Shown here in pieces: positions 17,348-26,319 of a stretch of DNA of 63,035 bases. The position numbers and the translations under genes are program-made. The first letter of the stretch is position 1. Each line of letters opens with the position of its first letter. Below the pieces are notes generated by a model that had not been told where the DNA came from, made no database searches, and saw nothing but the letters and a program-made list of their open reading frames with translations. The DNA comes from CALXXL01 sp034926605 (GTDB lineage Bacteria > Verrucomicrobiota > Lentisphaeria > Victivallales > Victivallaceae), in the NCBI GenBank assembly GCA_034926605.1, contig JAYFQV010000016.1, positions 1 to 63,035 on the forward strand, read 5' to 3'.

Positions 17348-19033
17348 TCAAATCAGCTCAACCCTGAAGCGCGCTTCCATGCGGTGTTCGCGGGCCGCCG
17401 GGAAACGCCACGCTAGGTGGTATTGCGCCGGAAGTTCCGGGCAGGGCGGGTCGAAACAGTCGGTCATTGAAAAGTCGGCGGCGGGCGACACCTCGCCGCA
17501 CAGCCGGGCGCCGGGGCGTTCAATGGTGAAAATGCGGCCGTTCAACCGCGGTTCGACATAACTGTGCAACCGGAATTCGACCTCGACCGGGGAGGGGGCG
17601 GAAACCGCGTCCGCAACCTCCACCGTCAGCGAGGCGCGATCGAAGCGAAGGGTGCGCCGATATTTCACTCCATAGGCTCGCGAAAGATCGATGACCGCGT
17701 GGTCGGCGTCGGCTTCCACTACGATTCCCACGTCATCGGGATCGCCCTTGGTCTGGCCGCGGCCGTCGATCAGCAGGCAATCGGCGGCCGGCGTCTGCAC
17801 CGTCCACCGGCGGTGGTGGTCGGTGCCGAACTGGTAACCGTAGTAACCGGAAGGCGCCAGCAGCGTCAGTCCGCGCGCGAGGATGGCAAAATCGCCCTGA
17901 TCGGCGTGCTGATGGCTGGGGGAACCATATGTTCCGGCCCGCGCCAGCAGCGCCACGTCGTTGCCGGGATCTTCGGGCGAACGGCGGAAACACAGGAAGC
18001 CGGACTCCGGGGCGCAGAAGAAAGCGGTGTCCTTCATATCGCACGGGAAACGACGCGGCAGGAACATATCGGTCACATGGAGTTCGAAATATTCCAGCCG
18101 TTCGCGGGATTCGCGCGAAAAGCGGCAGGACAGCGGTGTGTTCGCATAAACTGAAAACGGGTCTTGCGCCTGAAACCCCGGCCACTCTTCGGCGGTCGGC
18201 CAATGGCCGTCCCCGAACGGATGGGATTCCTGCCCCGGCGGGGCGGAATGCACGAAGAATTCCGCAACGCGCCGGTAGAACGGTTTCTCGAAAAACGAGT
18301 GGCCACAGGTGCGTTCCACCGCGAAGAAGAACGGCAGGAACCATTTGGTATAGCTTGAGGCGTAGAACGGGCCTTCCGCCCAGCCGCCGTTGGCATCGCC
18401 GTAGAACGGGAAAACGCCGTCATAGAAGTTGACGGCATAATCGAGCCATCGCTCCAGCATGTCCTCGTCGGCCAAGCCGTGCAGCACCAGCGCGATTTCA
18501 CCGAGATAACCGGGTAGTCTGGCGGTGTGCGAATTGCCGGGGTTAGCGGCGAAGTTTTCGTCGTCGATGCGGCGCATTATTTCGTGGCCCAACCGTATCA
18601 GAGTTGAAATTATCTCGTCCTTTTCCGGTTCCGAAAACCATTCCCAACACCAGTCCAGCCCGGAAGGGAGGGTGCGGGCCAGACTCAGGCCGATTTCGTC
18701 GAATGGCGGAAGCACCGTGGCTCGGGGCCAGCGGCAGGCGGCGACAAATTGGGCGCGGGCAAATTTTCCGGCGGCCTCGTCGTGCTTGAACCGCCACAGA
18801 AGAGCGCAGGCGGTGGCGTCGCGGTCCAGCTTGAAGCGCGCCAGCTCGAAGGCGCGCCGGTATTCTCCGCCGAGATCGTCCGCCACTCCGGACGCGAGGG
18901 CGATGCGGCGGTTGTTTTCGAGGATATTGAATTCGAGTCGGCGGGAACGGAGCAGTTCGGCATCGTCTTCCGGCATGAAGACATGGCGCGGGCGGATTGC
19001 GGGCAGTGCGGCCTGAATCTCGCGGGCGTTCAT
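17348..19033 (-). CDS. Heparinase II/III-like polysaccharide lyase
   Basis: A 561-residue protein with an N-terminal alpha/alpha-toroid-like domain (NPGNSHTARLPGYLGEIAL, GPFYASSYTKWFLPFFFA) and a C-terminal beta-sandwich domain containing GSPSHQHADQGDFAI near residue 375, the hallmark of the heparinase II/III C-terminal family (PL12/15/17/21). The His-rich segment binds metal in such enzymes. No signal peptide is seen from the chosen ATG (19033), which overlaps the upstream gene by ATGA; the longer frame is only an extension through that gene. It probably cleaves uronic-acid-containing glycans or oligosaccharides. Confidence 0.8.
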   Translation of the reverse strand: MNAREIQAALPAIRPRHVFMPEDDAELLRSRRLEFNILENNRRIALASGVADDLGGEYRRAFELARFKLDRDATACALLWRFKHDEAAGKFARAQFVAACRWPRATVLPPFDEIGLSLARTLPSGLDWCWEWFSEPEKDEIISTLIRLGHEIMRRIDDENFAANPGNSHTARLPGYLGEIALVLHGLADEDMLERWLDYAVNFYDGVFPFYGDANGGWAEGPFYASSYTKWFLPFFFAVERTCGHSFFEKPFYRRVAEFFVHSAPPGQESHPFGDGHWPTAEEWPGFQAQDPFSVYANTPLSCRFSRESRERLEYFELHVTDMFLPRRFPCDMKDTAFFCAPESGFLCFRRSPEDPGNDVALLARAGTYGSPSHQHADQGDFAILARGLTLLAPSGYYGYQFGTDHHRRWTVQTPAADCLLIDGRGQTKGDPDDVGIVVEADADHAVIDLSRAYGVKYRRTLRFDRASLTVEVADAVSAPSPVEVEFRLHSYVEPRLNGRIFTIERPGARLCGEVSPAADFSMTDCFDPPCPELPAQYHLAWRFPAAREHRMEARFRVELI

Positions 19034-19542
19034 TTCTTGAACCAGATCTGTTCGCCGGTTTCGGGATCGATGCGGCCCACGATCTTGGCTGGTACTCCGG
19101 CCGCTATCGCGTAGTCCGGCACGTCGCGGGTCACCACCGCGTTGGCGCATACCAGCGCCCCGCGTCCCACCGACACGCCGCCGGTCACGGTGACTCCGGC
19201 GGCCAGCCACGCGCCGTCGCCTACGGTTATTGGCCTTGAACCGTCCCGCAGGGTGTTGAACGACTTGGTGGCGGGGTCGAACCGGTGATTTCCGGCCGGC
19301 AGCGAACAATGCGGGCCGATCAGTACCTCTTTGCCGATGCGGACGTCGCCGTTGACGTAGCTGAACAATCCGATATAGGTATTTTCGCCGATGGTATTTT
19401 CGCCGATTCTCACCACGGCTCCGGGGGCGAACATAACGCCGCCGCCGTAGCCGAGAATTTCGGCGCGGCGGCGATCCGCCTCCACCGTGTCCGCGGCAAG
19501 GTAGCGGGTCATTTCTTCAAAGAGTTTGCTGTTCACGTCCAT
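19030..19542 (-). CDS. Hexapeptide-repeat sugar O-acetyltransferase
   Basis: A 170-residue left-handed beta-helix acyltransferase of the Maa/WbbJ/LacA type. Tandem [LIV]-G-x4 repeats run through the whole protein (IGENTIGENTYIG, VRIGKEVLIG, ITVGDGAWLAAG), followed by the standard C-terminal cap ALVCANAVVTRDVPDYAIAA and GVPAKIVG. It transfers an acetyl group from acetyl-CoA to a sugar hydroxyl. It overlaps the heparinase-like gene by 4 bp, suggesting coupled translation and work on the same glycan. Confidence 0.88.
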   Translation of the reverse strand: MDVNSKLFEEMTRYLAADTVEADRRRAEILGYGGGVMFAPGAVVRIGENTIGENTYIGLFSYVNGDVRIGKEVLIGPHCSLPAGNHRFDPATKSFNTLRDGSRPITVGDGAWLAAGVTVTGGVSVGRGALVCANAVVTRDVPDYAIAAGVPAKIVGRIDPETGEQIWFKK

Positions 19543-19666
19543 GCCGATACTATACTGCTCCGCCGGAAAAAATCAATGGCCGTCGCCGTGGCCGCCGTAT
19601 GTCGGGGCCGAAAAAAAACGGCGGCCGCCCGTCGCCGGGGCGCACCGCCGTTCGAACCGCTTCCGG

Positions 19667-20992
19667 TTACGGTTGAGCCTGCGATTGCGGTTGCGGCTGC
19701 GGAGCGGTGTAGAAAATCTGATGGCCGTTGGTGACGACGTTGTTTATGCTGCCGCGAATGGCGCTCAAATTGGCGTCGTCGGTAAGCGTCCATGAACTGT
19801 TTTCGTCAAGCGTTACGATAACGTTGCCGTTGACGGTGCCGGCGAATTTTGACGACTTCAAGTTCAGTTCGACCGAACTTACCTGGTCGGCAAAGATTAC
19901 TCCGGGAAGATTCTGGTTCACCGCGTTGAGGATCACATGGCCGCCGTTGTTGTCCGGCGTACCGAGGTCTTCCTGCCGGGCGTTGACCAGAACGATCTTC
20001 GAGAAGTCGTTGTTGTCGATGGGGGAGTCCATCTCGCCCTGGGGGGCGACGATGTCGCTGGATGACCGGAAGCGGATGTTTACGTTGTCGAGATTGATCG
20101 TGCAGGCGGCGTTGGTGACGCAGAATATCGACTTGGCTTCGCTGGCCAGCGTGCCGCCGCTCATGCTGAATACCGCGGCTCCGTTCTGGGGACCTCCGGC
20201 AATCCGCTGGCAGATAAGCACACCGCAGTTTTTGCGGGCGAACAGGTCGGAATCGTTTATCTCAACCGTGGACGGCCCTTCGATGAGGACGGCCTCCGCG
20301 CCGAATGATGAAAGTATCGATTTTACGATGGCCACCCGTCCGGCCGAACATATGACCGGAGAGGACTGCCCCATGGTTTTGGCGGTGACGTTTGCCACGC
20401 TGACCGTGCCGCCGATCGCTTCCAGCGCCGCCGAGTTTTCGCCGCGGGTTTCGATAATCACGTCCTCGGCCTCCAGCAGTCCGCCGTCGTCGGCGAACAG
20501 GGCACGCGACAAATTCGATTCGGTTTTGATCGCAAGATTTTTCACCATCGCCTGCGAGTCGCCGCCCCAGACCGATACGGCGTTGGCGCCTACGGCGTTG
20601 GTGCGGATCTCGCCGGAATCGACAAGCATCTTGGAACCGGAGCCCACCGACAGCGCCGCGTTGAGCCCGATGGTGTTGCCGGCCGGCTTACTGGTGATTT
20701 CCCCCAGTTTCAGCACGCGTATCTTGCCCACTTCGAATTTCGCGTTGTTCACCAGCATGACCGCGGAACAGTCCACGCCGGTGGCATCGACGGAAAAGAC
20801 GTCCCGCTTGAACGACTTGCCGTCGAAAAAATGTTTCGCGGTCGGGTTGGGAGGCGACGACTGCGGCTCTTCGTCAAAAGCAAGGCCGGGCACATTGAAA
20901 GTCTCCGGCGGTTCGATCGGCGGCGGCGTTTCAATGGCCCACAGGCAGGCCGACAGCGCCGACAACGTGATGATGGCAAAGGTCTTCTTCAT
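19667..20992 (-). CDS. Secreted beta-helix surface protein
   Basis: A 441-residue protein with a clear signal peptide (MKKTFAIITLSALSACLWA), a Pro-rich linker, then a long run of short beta-strand repeats with Asn, Gly and Ser turns typical of right-handed beta-helix passengers (pertactin/autotransporter type). The last strand module (VTLDENSSWTLTDD) resembles a repeat ending common in autotransporters. The C-terminus is a Gln-Pro repeat (PQPQPQSQAQP). There is no beta-barrel translocator, so it is either released into the periplasm or exported by another route. It lies 236 bp downstream of ApbE and the heptosyltransferase. Confidence 0.65.
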   Translation of the reverse strand: MKKTFAIITLSALSACLWAIETPPPIEPPETFNVPGLAFDEEPQSSPPNPTAKHFFDGKSFKRDVFSVDATGVDCSAVMLVNNAKFEVGKIRVLKLGEITSKPAGNTIGLNAALSVGSGSKMLVDSGEIRTNAVGANAVSVWGGDSQAMVKNLAIKTESNLSRALFADDGGLLEAEDVIIETRGENSAALEAIGGTVSVANVTAKTMGQSSPVICSAGRVAIVKSILSSFGAEAVLIEGPSTVEINDSDLFARKNCGVLICQRIAGGPQNGAAVFSMSGGTLASEAKSIFCVTNAACTINLDNVNIRFRSSSDIVAPQGEMDSPIDNNDFSKIVLVNARQEDLGTPDNNGGHVILNAVNQNLPGVIFADQVSSVELNLKSSKFAGTVNGNVIVTLDENSSWTLTDDANLSAIRGSINNVVTNGHQIFYTAPQPQPQSQAQP

Positions 20993-21227
20993 TTACTGGT
21001 CTCTCCCCGTTTTGGTTTTAGGCAGCCGCGTCCGGTGGGCCTCCGGTTCTGCTTTTCCGGGGGCGGCCTGAGTTTCAATCATCGGTTCCGGGGGTTACTA
21101 TAATTCGTGGTTCGGAAAAAATCAATACCGCGAATCGCGCCTGCGAGCTTTCCGGCGATGAAAAAGGCCGCGGACGCCAAGAGGGACGCAGGTTTGAAGT
21201 CCGTTTCCCGGCGTTCGGGTGACCGGC

Positions 21228-22253
21228 TCACTTCAGCAGGTCGGACTTTCCATAATGTTTCATAACATATCCCGGGGCTTCGCCGGACGGGAGATAGACC
21301 CGGATTTCGACTTCGGGAAATTCCTTTACGATCTTCTCCGCCAGCTCCGGCCGCACGAAAACAGTGGTGGAAAGCCAGTCCGCCTGAAGCGCGGTCGGCG
21401 CGACCACGGTCACCGCCAGTATTCCCTCCACCGGCATTCCGGTGGCCGGATCCATGATATGCGCATAGCGTTTGCCGTCGATCTCGACGAACCGCTCATA
21501 GTTGCCGCTGGTGGCCACCGCGCCGCGCTGGAGCAGGATATGTTCGCAGTTTTTCCGGCCGTCCAGCGGGTCGCGGATCGCGACCAGCGATCCCTCCGGA
21601 TTGATTGGCTCGGCCAGCGCGCGCAGATTGCCGCCGAGGTCGATCATGCCTTTGGTGACGCCGTTGGCCTCCAGCGCCCGGGCCGCCAGGTCGGCCGCCC
21701 AGCCTTTGGCGATGCCGCCGAGGTCGATGCTCATGCCGGGCACGGTGAAATATACGCTGCGCGCGGCATCGTCGAACCTTACCTTGTCCAGCCCGACCAG
21801 TTTCTTTGCTCCGGCGATCTCCTCCGGGGGCGGCAGCTGCGGCTTGTCCTGCTTGCGGCGGAATCCCCACAGCTTCATCAGCGGCCCGGCGGTGATGTCG
21901 AACCCGCCTTCGGAGACGCGGTACGCTTCACGCGCGGCGGTGAGTATTTCGTACAGTTCCGGGGAGCACACGAACGGTTTTTCGGCGGCGGACGAGTTGA
22001 GGCTGCTCAGTTCGCTGTAAATATCGAATGCGTTGCACATGGTTTCCACTTTGGCGAACGCATTGAACGCCGGAACGAAGTCGGCCGCGGCGGAGGCCTC
22101 CGCCGTGATATTCGAGACGGTGCTCATGGTCTCGATACCGTAGACCATGATCGTCCGGCGGGGCCGGAAGATTTCGCGTCCGCCTAAAAAACCAACGATC
22201 ATAGAGGCCAAAACCACTATGATCGATGTCAGATGACCTAAAGGTCTTCTCAT
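21228..22253 (-). CDS. apbE: FAD:protein FMN transferase (ApbE)
   Basis: A 341-residue ApbE protein, which attaches FMN covalently to Thr of exported flavoproteins using FAD. An N-terminal membrane or signal segment (residues 8-25) is followed by family motifs: GGFDITAGPL, IDLGGIAKGWAADL, MIDLGGNLRA, YAHIMDPATG and near the C-terminus the Mg-binding ALQADWLST. Length is normal. Its start overlaps the heptosyltransferase stop by ATGA. No obvious Rnf or NQR target (S/T-G-A-T motif) is visible among the neighbours. Confidence 0.93.
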   Translation of the reverse strand: MRRPLGHLTSIIVVLASMIVGFLGGREIFRPRRTIMVYGIETMSTVSNITAEASAAADFVPAFNAFAKVETMCNAFDIYSELSSLNSSAAEKPFVCSPELYEILTAAREAYRVSEGGFDITAGPLMKLWGFRRKQDKPQLPPPEEIAGAKKLVGLDKVRFDDAARSVYFTVPGMSIDLGGIAKGWAADLAARALEANGVTKGMIDLGGNLRALAEPINPEGSLVAIRDPLDGRKNCEHILLQRGAVATSGNYERFVEIDGKRYAHIMDPATGMPVEGILAVTVVAPTALQADWLSTTVFVRPELAEKIVKEFPEVEIRVYLPSGEAPGYVMKHYGKSDLLK

Positions 22254-23635
22254 TTCTTCTTGTTGTTGACGGGCTTGGCCTCTTTGGCCGCCGCTGCCTG
22301 CGGCTGGGATGCCGCAAGTTCCTTCTGATGGCTTTCAAGCTGCGCCTGGAACTGCGGAACCCGCTTGACCATTTCGCTGACCTGGAACGGGGAGATCATC
22401 TTGGTGCACTCGTAGTGACGGTCGGTACCCTTGTGGCGCGGGCACCACAGGAAATCGTAATGGTCGAAGTCCACGCGCATGTCGTTCCAGCAGCTGTTGC
22501 AGGTGTGATAGTTGATCACGCGGTACGGAGTGTTGAACTCGTTGAGCGGGTGGGTCAGGCCGGAAATCATCACCACCGGCACTTTGCAGCCCCAGGCCAG
22601 CCACGACAGGCCGCTTGAAAGGCCGATGAAGAAGTCGCAGTCCTTGATGATGTCCACGCGTTCCTGAAGCGGAAGCGACCCGGTGAAGTCCTCGGTTCCG
22701 GCCGGCATATGGTTGTAGTTGATGCCCCAGCCGTAAACCGGCTCGCGGTCCATGCACAGCACCCGGTACCCGGCCGAGTGGAGAAGCTTTACGACTTCCA
22801 GCCAGCCGTTCGGATTGTTCCAGTATTTTGCCTGATTGGAGCTCTGCACACCGATGCAGACATAGGGTTCCTTGATCCGGCGGGGCGCGGAAAGATCGAA
22901 ACGCGGACGCTCCTCGGAAGGATCGACGCCGAGGATATAGCCGGCGGTGCGATGCAGCCCGACGTAGCGGAAGTCGCTGGGCTGGTTCGAAGTGTTGCCG
23001 CGGAAGAACAGCCCGAGGTAATAGCACGCATAGGTGCGGTACTTCATGGTGTCGTTCTTGGTGATGAAAGTGATTTCCGGGTACATTTTGCTGAGCAGCT
23101 GGATCATGGAATCGGTCATCACCGCGATGACTTTGCAATTGTTTTTTACCCGGAACTTCTCGACATAGGGGAACCAGCCCAGCGGGTCGCCCAGCGTGCT
23201 GACCGGCAGCTGGATCATCACCTGCTTGTTGGTGGCGTCGTATTCGTGCACGAAGATCGGCGTATTCTCGTTTTTGCGGAAGATTTCCAGCTTGAAGCGG
23301 ATGAAGAATTTCTTGACGCTGGTGACCATGCCGCCGGGCTGAACCACGTTGTTATAGAGGAATACCCCGGTGTCCATGTCGGAAAAACAGATGCGGTATT
23401 CGCGGTTCCCGGGCGGAACCGCCACCCGGATGCCGTCGTTGAAGTCGAACTTGATCCCTTCCACCGCGTCCTGCAACGGACGTTCCGGAATGTTCCCGTA
23501 GACCTCGTTGGCGGCGGTGCCGGTGGTCGCCGCCGGCTCGTTGATTCCGGAGGAGACCACGCCGAGGAACGAGGAGTTGGGGGCGACTCCGATGCTGTTG
23601 TTGTTCACATTGATGGAAAAGTCTTTGGGATTCAT
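22250..23635 (-). CDS. Bacterial autotransporter heptosyltransferase (BAHT; Aah/TibC-like)
   Basis: A 461-residue glycosyltransferase of the GT9-like family that O-heptosylates strand-loop-strand autotransporter passengers. The C-terminal GT-B domain shows KYWNNPNGWLEVVKLL, FFIGLSSGLSWLAWG and VVMISG, followed by the characteristic Cys cluster C379-x2-C382, C398 and C410, which binds iron in TibC/Aah homologues. The N-terminal domain contains the conserved FNDGIRVAVP start. It should work in the cytoplasm. A likely acceptor, the AIDA-repeat protein at 52370-54538, is in this same window. The C-terminal tail is Lys/Ala/Gln-rich. Confidence 0.85.
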   Translation of the reverse strand: MNPKDFSINVNNNSIGVAPNSSFLGVVSSGINEPAATTGTAANEVYGNIPERPLQDAVEGIKFDFNDGIRVAVPPGNREYRICFSDMDTGVFLYNNVVQPGGMVTSVKKFFIRFKLEIFRKNENTPIFVHEYDATNKQVMIQLPVSTLGDPLGWFPYVEKFRVKNNCKVIAVMTDSMIQLLSKMYPEITFITKNDTMKYRTYACYYLGLFFRGNTSNQPSDFRYVGLHRTAGYILGVDPSEERPRFDLSAPRRIKEPYVCIGVQSSNQAKYWNNPNGWLEVVKLLHSAGYRVLCMDREPVYGWGINYNHMPAGTEDFTGSLPLQERVDIIKDCDFFIGLSSGLSWLAWGCKVPVVMISGLTHPLNEFNTPYRVINYHTCNSCWNDMRVDFDHYDFLWCPRHKGTDRHYECTKMISPFQVSEMVKRVPQFQAQLESHQKELAASQPQAAAAKEAKPVNNKKK

Positions 23636-23805
23636 GATTTGACCTCTGTAATTTTTTTTAGAAAATCATTCCTTACATTATACCTCAAAAACGCAAATGG
23701 CAAACCGGAAAAACTGTTTTTTTTGTGAAAAAAGAGATCATTTCACGGCTTCTGCCCGGGAATGTCGCATCAGAACGGGAACATCCGCCCGCCCGTCTTT
23801 CCGAT

Positions 23806-25020
23806 TCATCGGCCCAGCAGCGCTTTACGTTCCGGCTCCGGGTAATGCTCGATCGCATAGCGCAGCATGGTGCGCGGCATGGCGGAACGGTGTTTCATCA
23901 GAAAAACGGTGAGGGCGGCGCGGTCGCGCTTGCCGATCTCGCGCAGCATCCAGCCGCATGCCTTGTGCATCAGGTCGTGCCGGTGTTTGAGAAACCGCTC
24001 CGCCAGCGCGAAGGTTTCGGCGAACTCCCCGTGCCGGATCAGCGTCAGAGAGCCGACCACCGCGATGCGCTGCCGCCACAGCAGCGGACTTCCGGCAAAG
24101 CGTTCGAGCACTTCCGCGCCGAACGTCAGCGCGTGTTCGCCGGCAATATCCGGCGCGCTGAGGTCAACCAAGTCCCAGTTGTTCACGTATGAACCGCTGA
24201 GTTCCGAGTAAAGTTCGAATATCCGGTTCCGTTCCTCGTCGCCGCCGCGCCGGTAGTGTGCCGCCATTATCAGCAGCCCGCACAGTCTTATCTCGTGGAA
24301 TTCATTGCGCACCAGTTCGGCCGCTTCCGGCGGCGGCAGGCGGCGGAATGTTTTGGCGATCAGTCGCACATCCGGATTTTTTACGCCGATGAACCGGTCT
24401 CCTTCGCCGTATTGCCCTTTGCCGGTCTTGAAAAACCGCTGCTGCAGCACCGCCTTTTCGGCCGAGCCGGACGCCTTCAGCGCCGCAACGACCGCGCCGG
24501 AGCGGAGGCCTCGGCCGGGGGAGGGCTTTACGAAACGCGTGGGGCCGCAGGGTATGAAGCCGCATTTTGACAGCACCCGGCGCGACGCCGGGTTGTCCGG
24601 CTCGGTCTCGGCGGTCACCGTGGCGGCTCCGCCGACGTCGAGCGCCCATTGGGCGATGGCGTTCAACGCCTCGGACATATAGCCGCAACCGTGGAATTCC
24701 GGATGGATGCCATAGCCAATCTCAACCTCGCCGTTTTCGTCCGGAACGCTCATGAAGCAGGCGCTGCCGATGGTGATATTGCGCTCTTTCAGCACAATCT
24801 GCCAGTTGGTGATCCAGGGAGCGGCGTCGGGCGTGCCGGCCGCCAGCTCCAGCAGGGACGCCATCGCTTCGCGGGTGTGGGTATCCAGTTCGGTTCCGGA
24901 CGCGGCGAGACCGAGTTCTTTTTCCAGTGCCGGAGTGGATTCGATCAACTTTTCGAGCTGCGCCGTGGTGAGCGGGAAAACTCGCAGGCGCGGCGTTTCG
25001 AGCCGCAATTCCATGTTCAT
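23806..25020 (-). CDS. GNAT acetyltransferase fused to AlkD-like DNA glycosylase
   Basis: A 404-residue two-domain protein. Residues 1-165 are a RimJ/RimL-type GNAT (METPRLRVFPLT-like start, IGYGIHPEFHGCGYMSEAL acetyl-CoA loop, NPASRRVLSKCGF). Residues ~185-404 match the HEAT-like DNA alkylation repair family AlkD: QQRFFKTGKGQYGEGD, VNNWDLVDLSA, WRQRIAVVGSL, DLMHKACGWMLREIGKR. AlkD enzymes excise alkylated bases. The join (SPGRGLRSG) is short. The ATG at 25020 overlaps the methyltransferase stop by 4 bp; a longer in-frame extension upstream is not needed. I know of no standard protein with this fusion. Confidence 0.8.
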   Translation of the reverse strand: MNMELRLETPRLRVFPLTTAQLEKLIESTPALEKELGLAASGTELDTHTREAMASLLELAAGTPDAAPWITNWQIVLKERNITIGSACFMSVPDENGEVEIGYGIHPEFHGCGYMSEALNAIAQWALDVGGAATVTAETEPDNPASRRVLSKCGFIPCGPTRFVKPSPGRGLRSGAVVAALKASGSAEKAVLQQRFFKTGKGQYGEGDRFIGVKNPDVRLIAKTFRRLPPPEAAELVRNEFHEIRLCGLLIMAAHYRRGGDEERNRIFELYSELSGSYVNNWDLVDLSAPDIAGEHALTFGAEVLERFAGSPLLWRQRIAVVGSLTLIRHGEFAETFALAERFLKHRHDLMHKACGWMLREIGKRDRAALTVFLMKHRSAMPRTMLRYAIEHYPEPERKALLGR

Positions 25021-25856
25021 CGGGTTCCCTTCCGGGCGACGGCGCAAAGCGTCCTGCCATGCGGATATGCGGCGGCACCGGCGGCGTCGCCGTATAGTTC
25101 CACCTCTGCAAAACCGGCTTCGGCCGGCAATTTCCGCAGTTCGCGCCGGGTGAACACATGTTCCCATATGTTATAATATTTTAGCTCGGCGGCCGTGAGC
25201 ACCGCCACCTGATGAAGGTAGGTGCGGTCTTCCGGATAATGGCGGCGGGCTTCGAAACACAGATATTCCTCCGGCGACCAGAAACCGCCGGACTCGCGGG
25301 AAAAGGAGGCGGACTCCCTGCTTCCGGCATATTGCCGGGGCGTGAACACATCGAATACAAAAAGACCGCCCGGCTTCAGACAGGCCGAGACTTTGCGCAG
25401 CAGGGCGGCGCGGTGCGCGGCGGAAAGCACGCCGAAGTCGCAGTAGATCATGATGGCGAGGTCGATATTTCCGGGCAGTTCTTCGTCCAGATAGCTGCCG
25501 CACCGGTAGGATATTTGTGTGCCGGACCGGGATTTTGCGAACTCGATCGAACGGCGCGAGATGTCTATTCCGAAAACCGTGAAGCCCTTTGCCCGGAAAC
25601 GCCCGGTGTACAATCCCGGCCCGCAGCCGAGATCGAGCAGCCGCCTGCCTTCCGACGGGGCGGCCAGCGAGGCAATCCATTCCGCCGAACGATCCAGAAA
25701 AGCGTGGTTGCGGCTGGCGCCTTCGAATTCGGGGTCGAGATGTGCTTTCAGCATCTGTCCGGAAATGTATTCGTCATCCCAGAACGGGAAGGGGGACGGC
25801 TCGTAGAGCACCGGTCGCTTCAATATATTGAAAAGGGTATTGTCGATATTTTTCAT
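25017..25856 (-). CDS. Class I SAM-dependent methyltransferase
   Basis: A 279-residue methyltransferase. Motif I is LLDLGCGPG (residues 73-81), followed by FGIDISRRSIEFAK (motif II/post I) and later KPGGLFVFDVF. The C-terminal part is variable (FTRRELRKLPAEAGF). Substrate unknown; small-molecule or tRNA methylation are both possible. The ATG at 25856 is chosen over upstream in-frame codons because the MKNIDNTLFNILKRPVLYEP start resembles proper family starts. It sits between GNAT genes and may belong to the same resistance or modification cluster. Confidence 0.85.
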   Translation of the reverse strand: MKNIDNTLFNILKRPVLYEPSPFPFWDDEYISGQMLKAHLDPEFEGASRNHAFLDRSAEWIASLAAPSEGRRLLDLGCGPGLYTGRFRAKGFTVFGIDISRRSIEFAKSRSGTQISYRCGSYLDEELPGNIDLAIMIYCDFGVLSAAHRAALLRKVSACLKPGGLFVFDVFTPRQYAGSRESASFSRESGGFWSPEEYLCFEARRHYPEDRTYLHQVAVLTAAELKYYNIWEHVFTRRELRKLPAEAGFAEVELYGDAAGAAAYPHGRTLCAVARKGTR

Positions 25857-25866
25857 GATTGTTTCT

Positions 25867-26319
25867 TTACGTTGTCCGCTCTTCGATTTCACCATATACC
25901 CGGAGCAGCATGCCTTCGCCGTAACCAAGCTCGGATCGCGTGATAAAACCGAATTTTCGATAGAAATTCTCCTTGCCGGGGGCCGACATCAATTCCAAAC
26001 TGCCGCTCCAGCCTTCGGGATGGTGCCTGCCGATGTCGGCGATGATCGCCTTCATAAGCATGGTTCCGGCGCCGAGCCTCTGATATTCCGGCAGAATAAT
26101 AACATCTTTTATGAAATACCATAACCCGCCGTCACCCAGCAGCCGTCCCATGCCGACCGTGCGGCCGTCTGCCTGTACCGAAAAAACCTCAACGGAGTTG
26201 CGCAGCGCAACGGCCGCCTGTTCGATATTCGGCGAGCCCCAACCGGCCGACTCTATCAGGCGAACGAAGTCGGCCGGATCAAGTTCTCCCGTCTTCAGGG
26301 AAAATGTCGGCTTATTCAT
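25867..26319 (-). CDS. GNAT family N-acetyltransferase
   Basis: A 150-residue single-domain GNAT. The acetyl-CoA-binding motif A is IILPEYQRLGAGTMLMKAI (R/Q-x-x-G-x-G/A), preceded by strand FIKDV and followed by ENFYRKFGFITR (motif B). It overlaps the Vat-type acetyltransferase gene by 8 bp. The acceptor is unknown; proteins of this size acetylate small amines, antibiotics or protein N-termini. Confidence 0.85.
   Translation of the reverse strand: MNKPTFSLKTGELDPADFVRLIESAGWGSPNIEQAAVALRNSVEVFSVQADGRTVGMGRLLGDGGLWYFIKDVIILPEYQRLGAGTMLMKAIIADIGRHHPEGWSGSLELMSAPGKENFYRKFGFITRSELGYGEGMLLRVYGEIEERTT

Noticed and set aside
19728..21071. Plus-strand open frame of 447 codons
   Set aside because: Antisense shadow of the secreted beta-helix protein, whose signal peptide and repeats are convincing.
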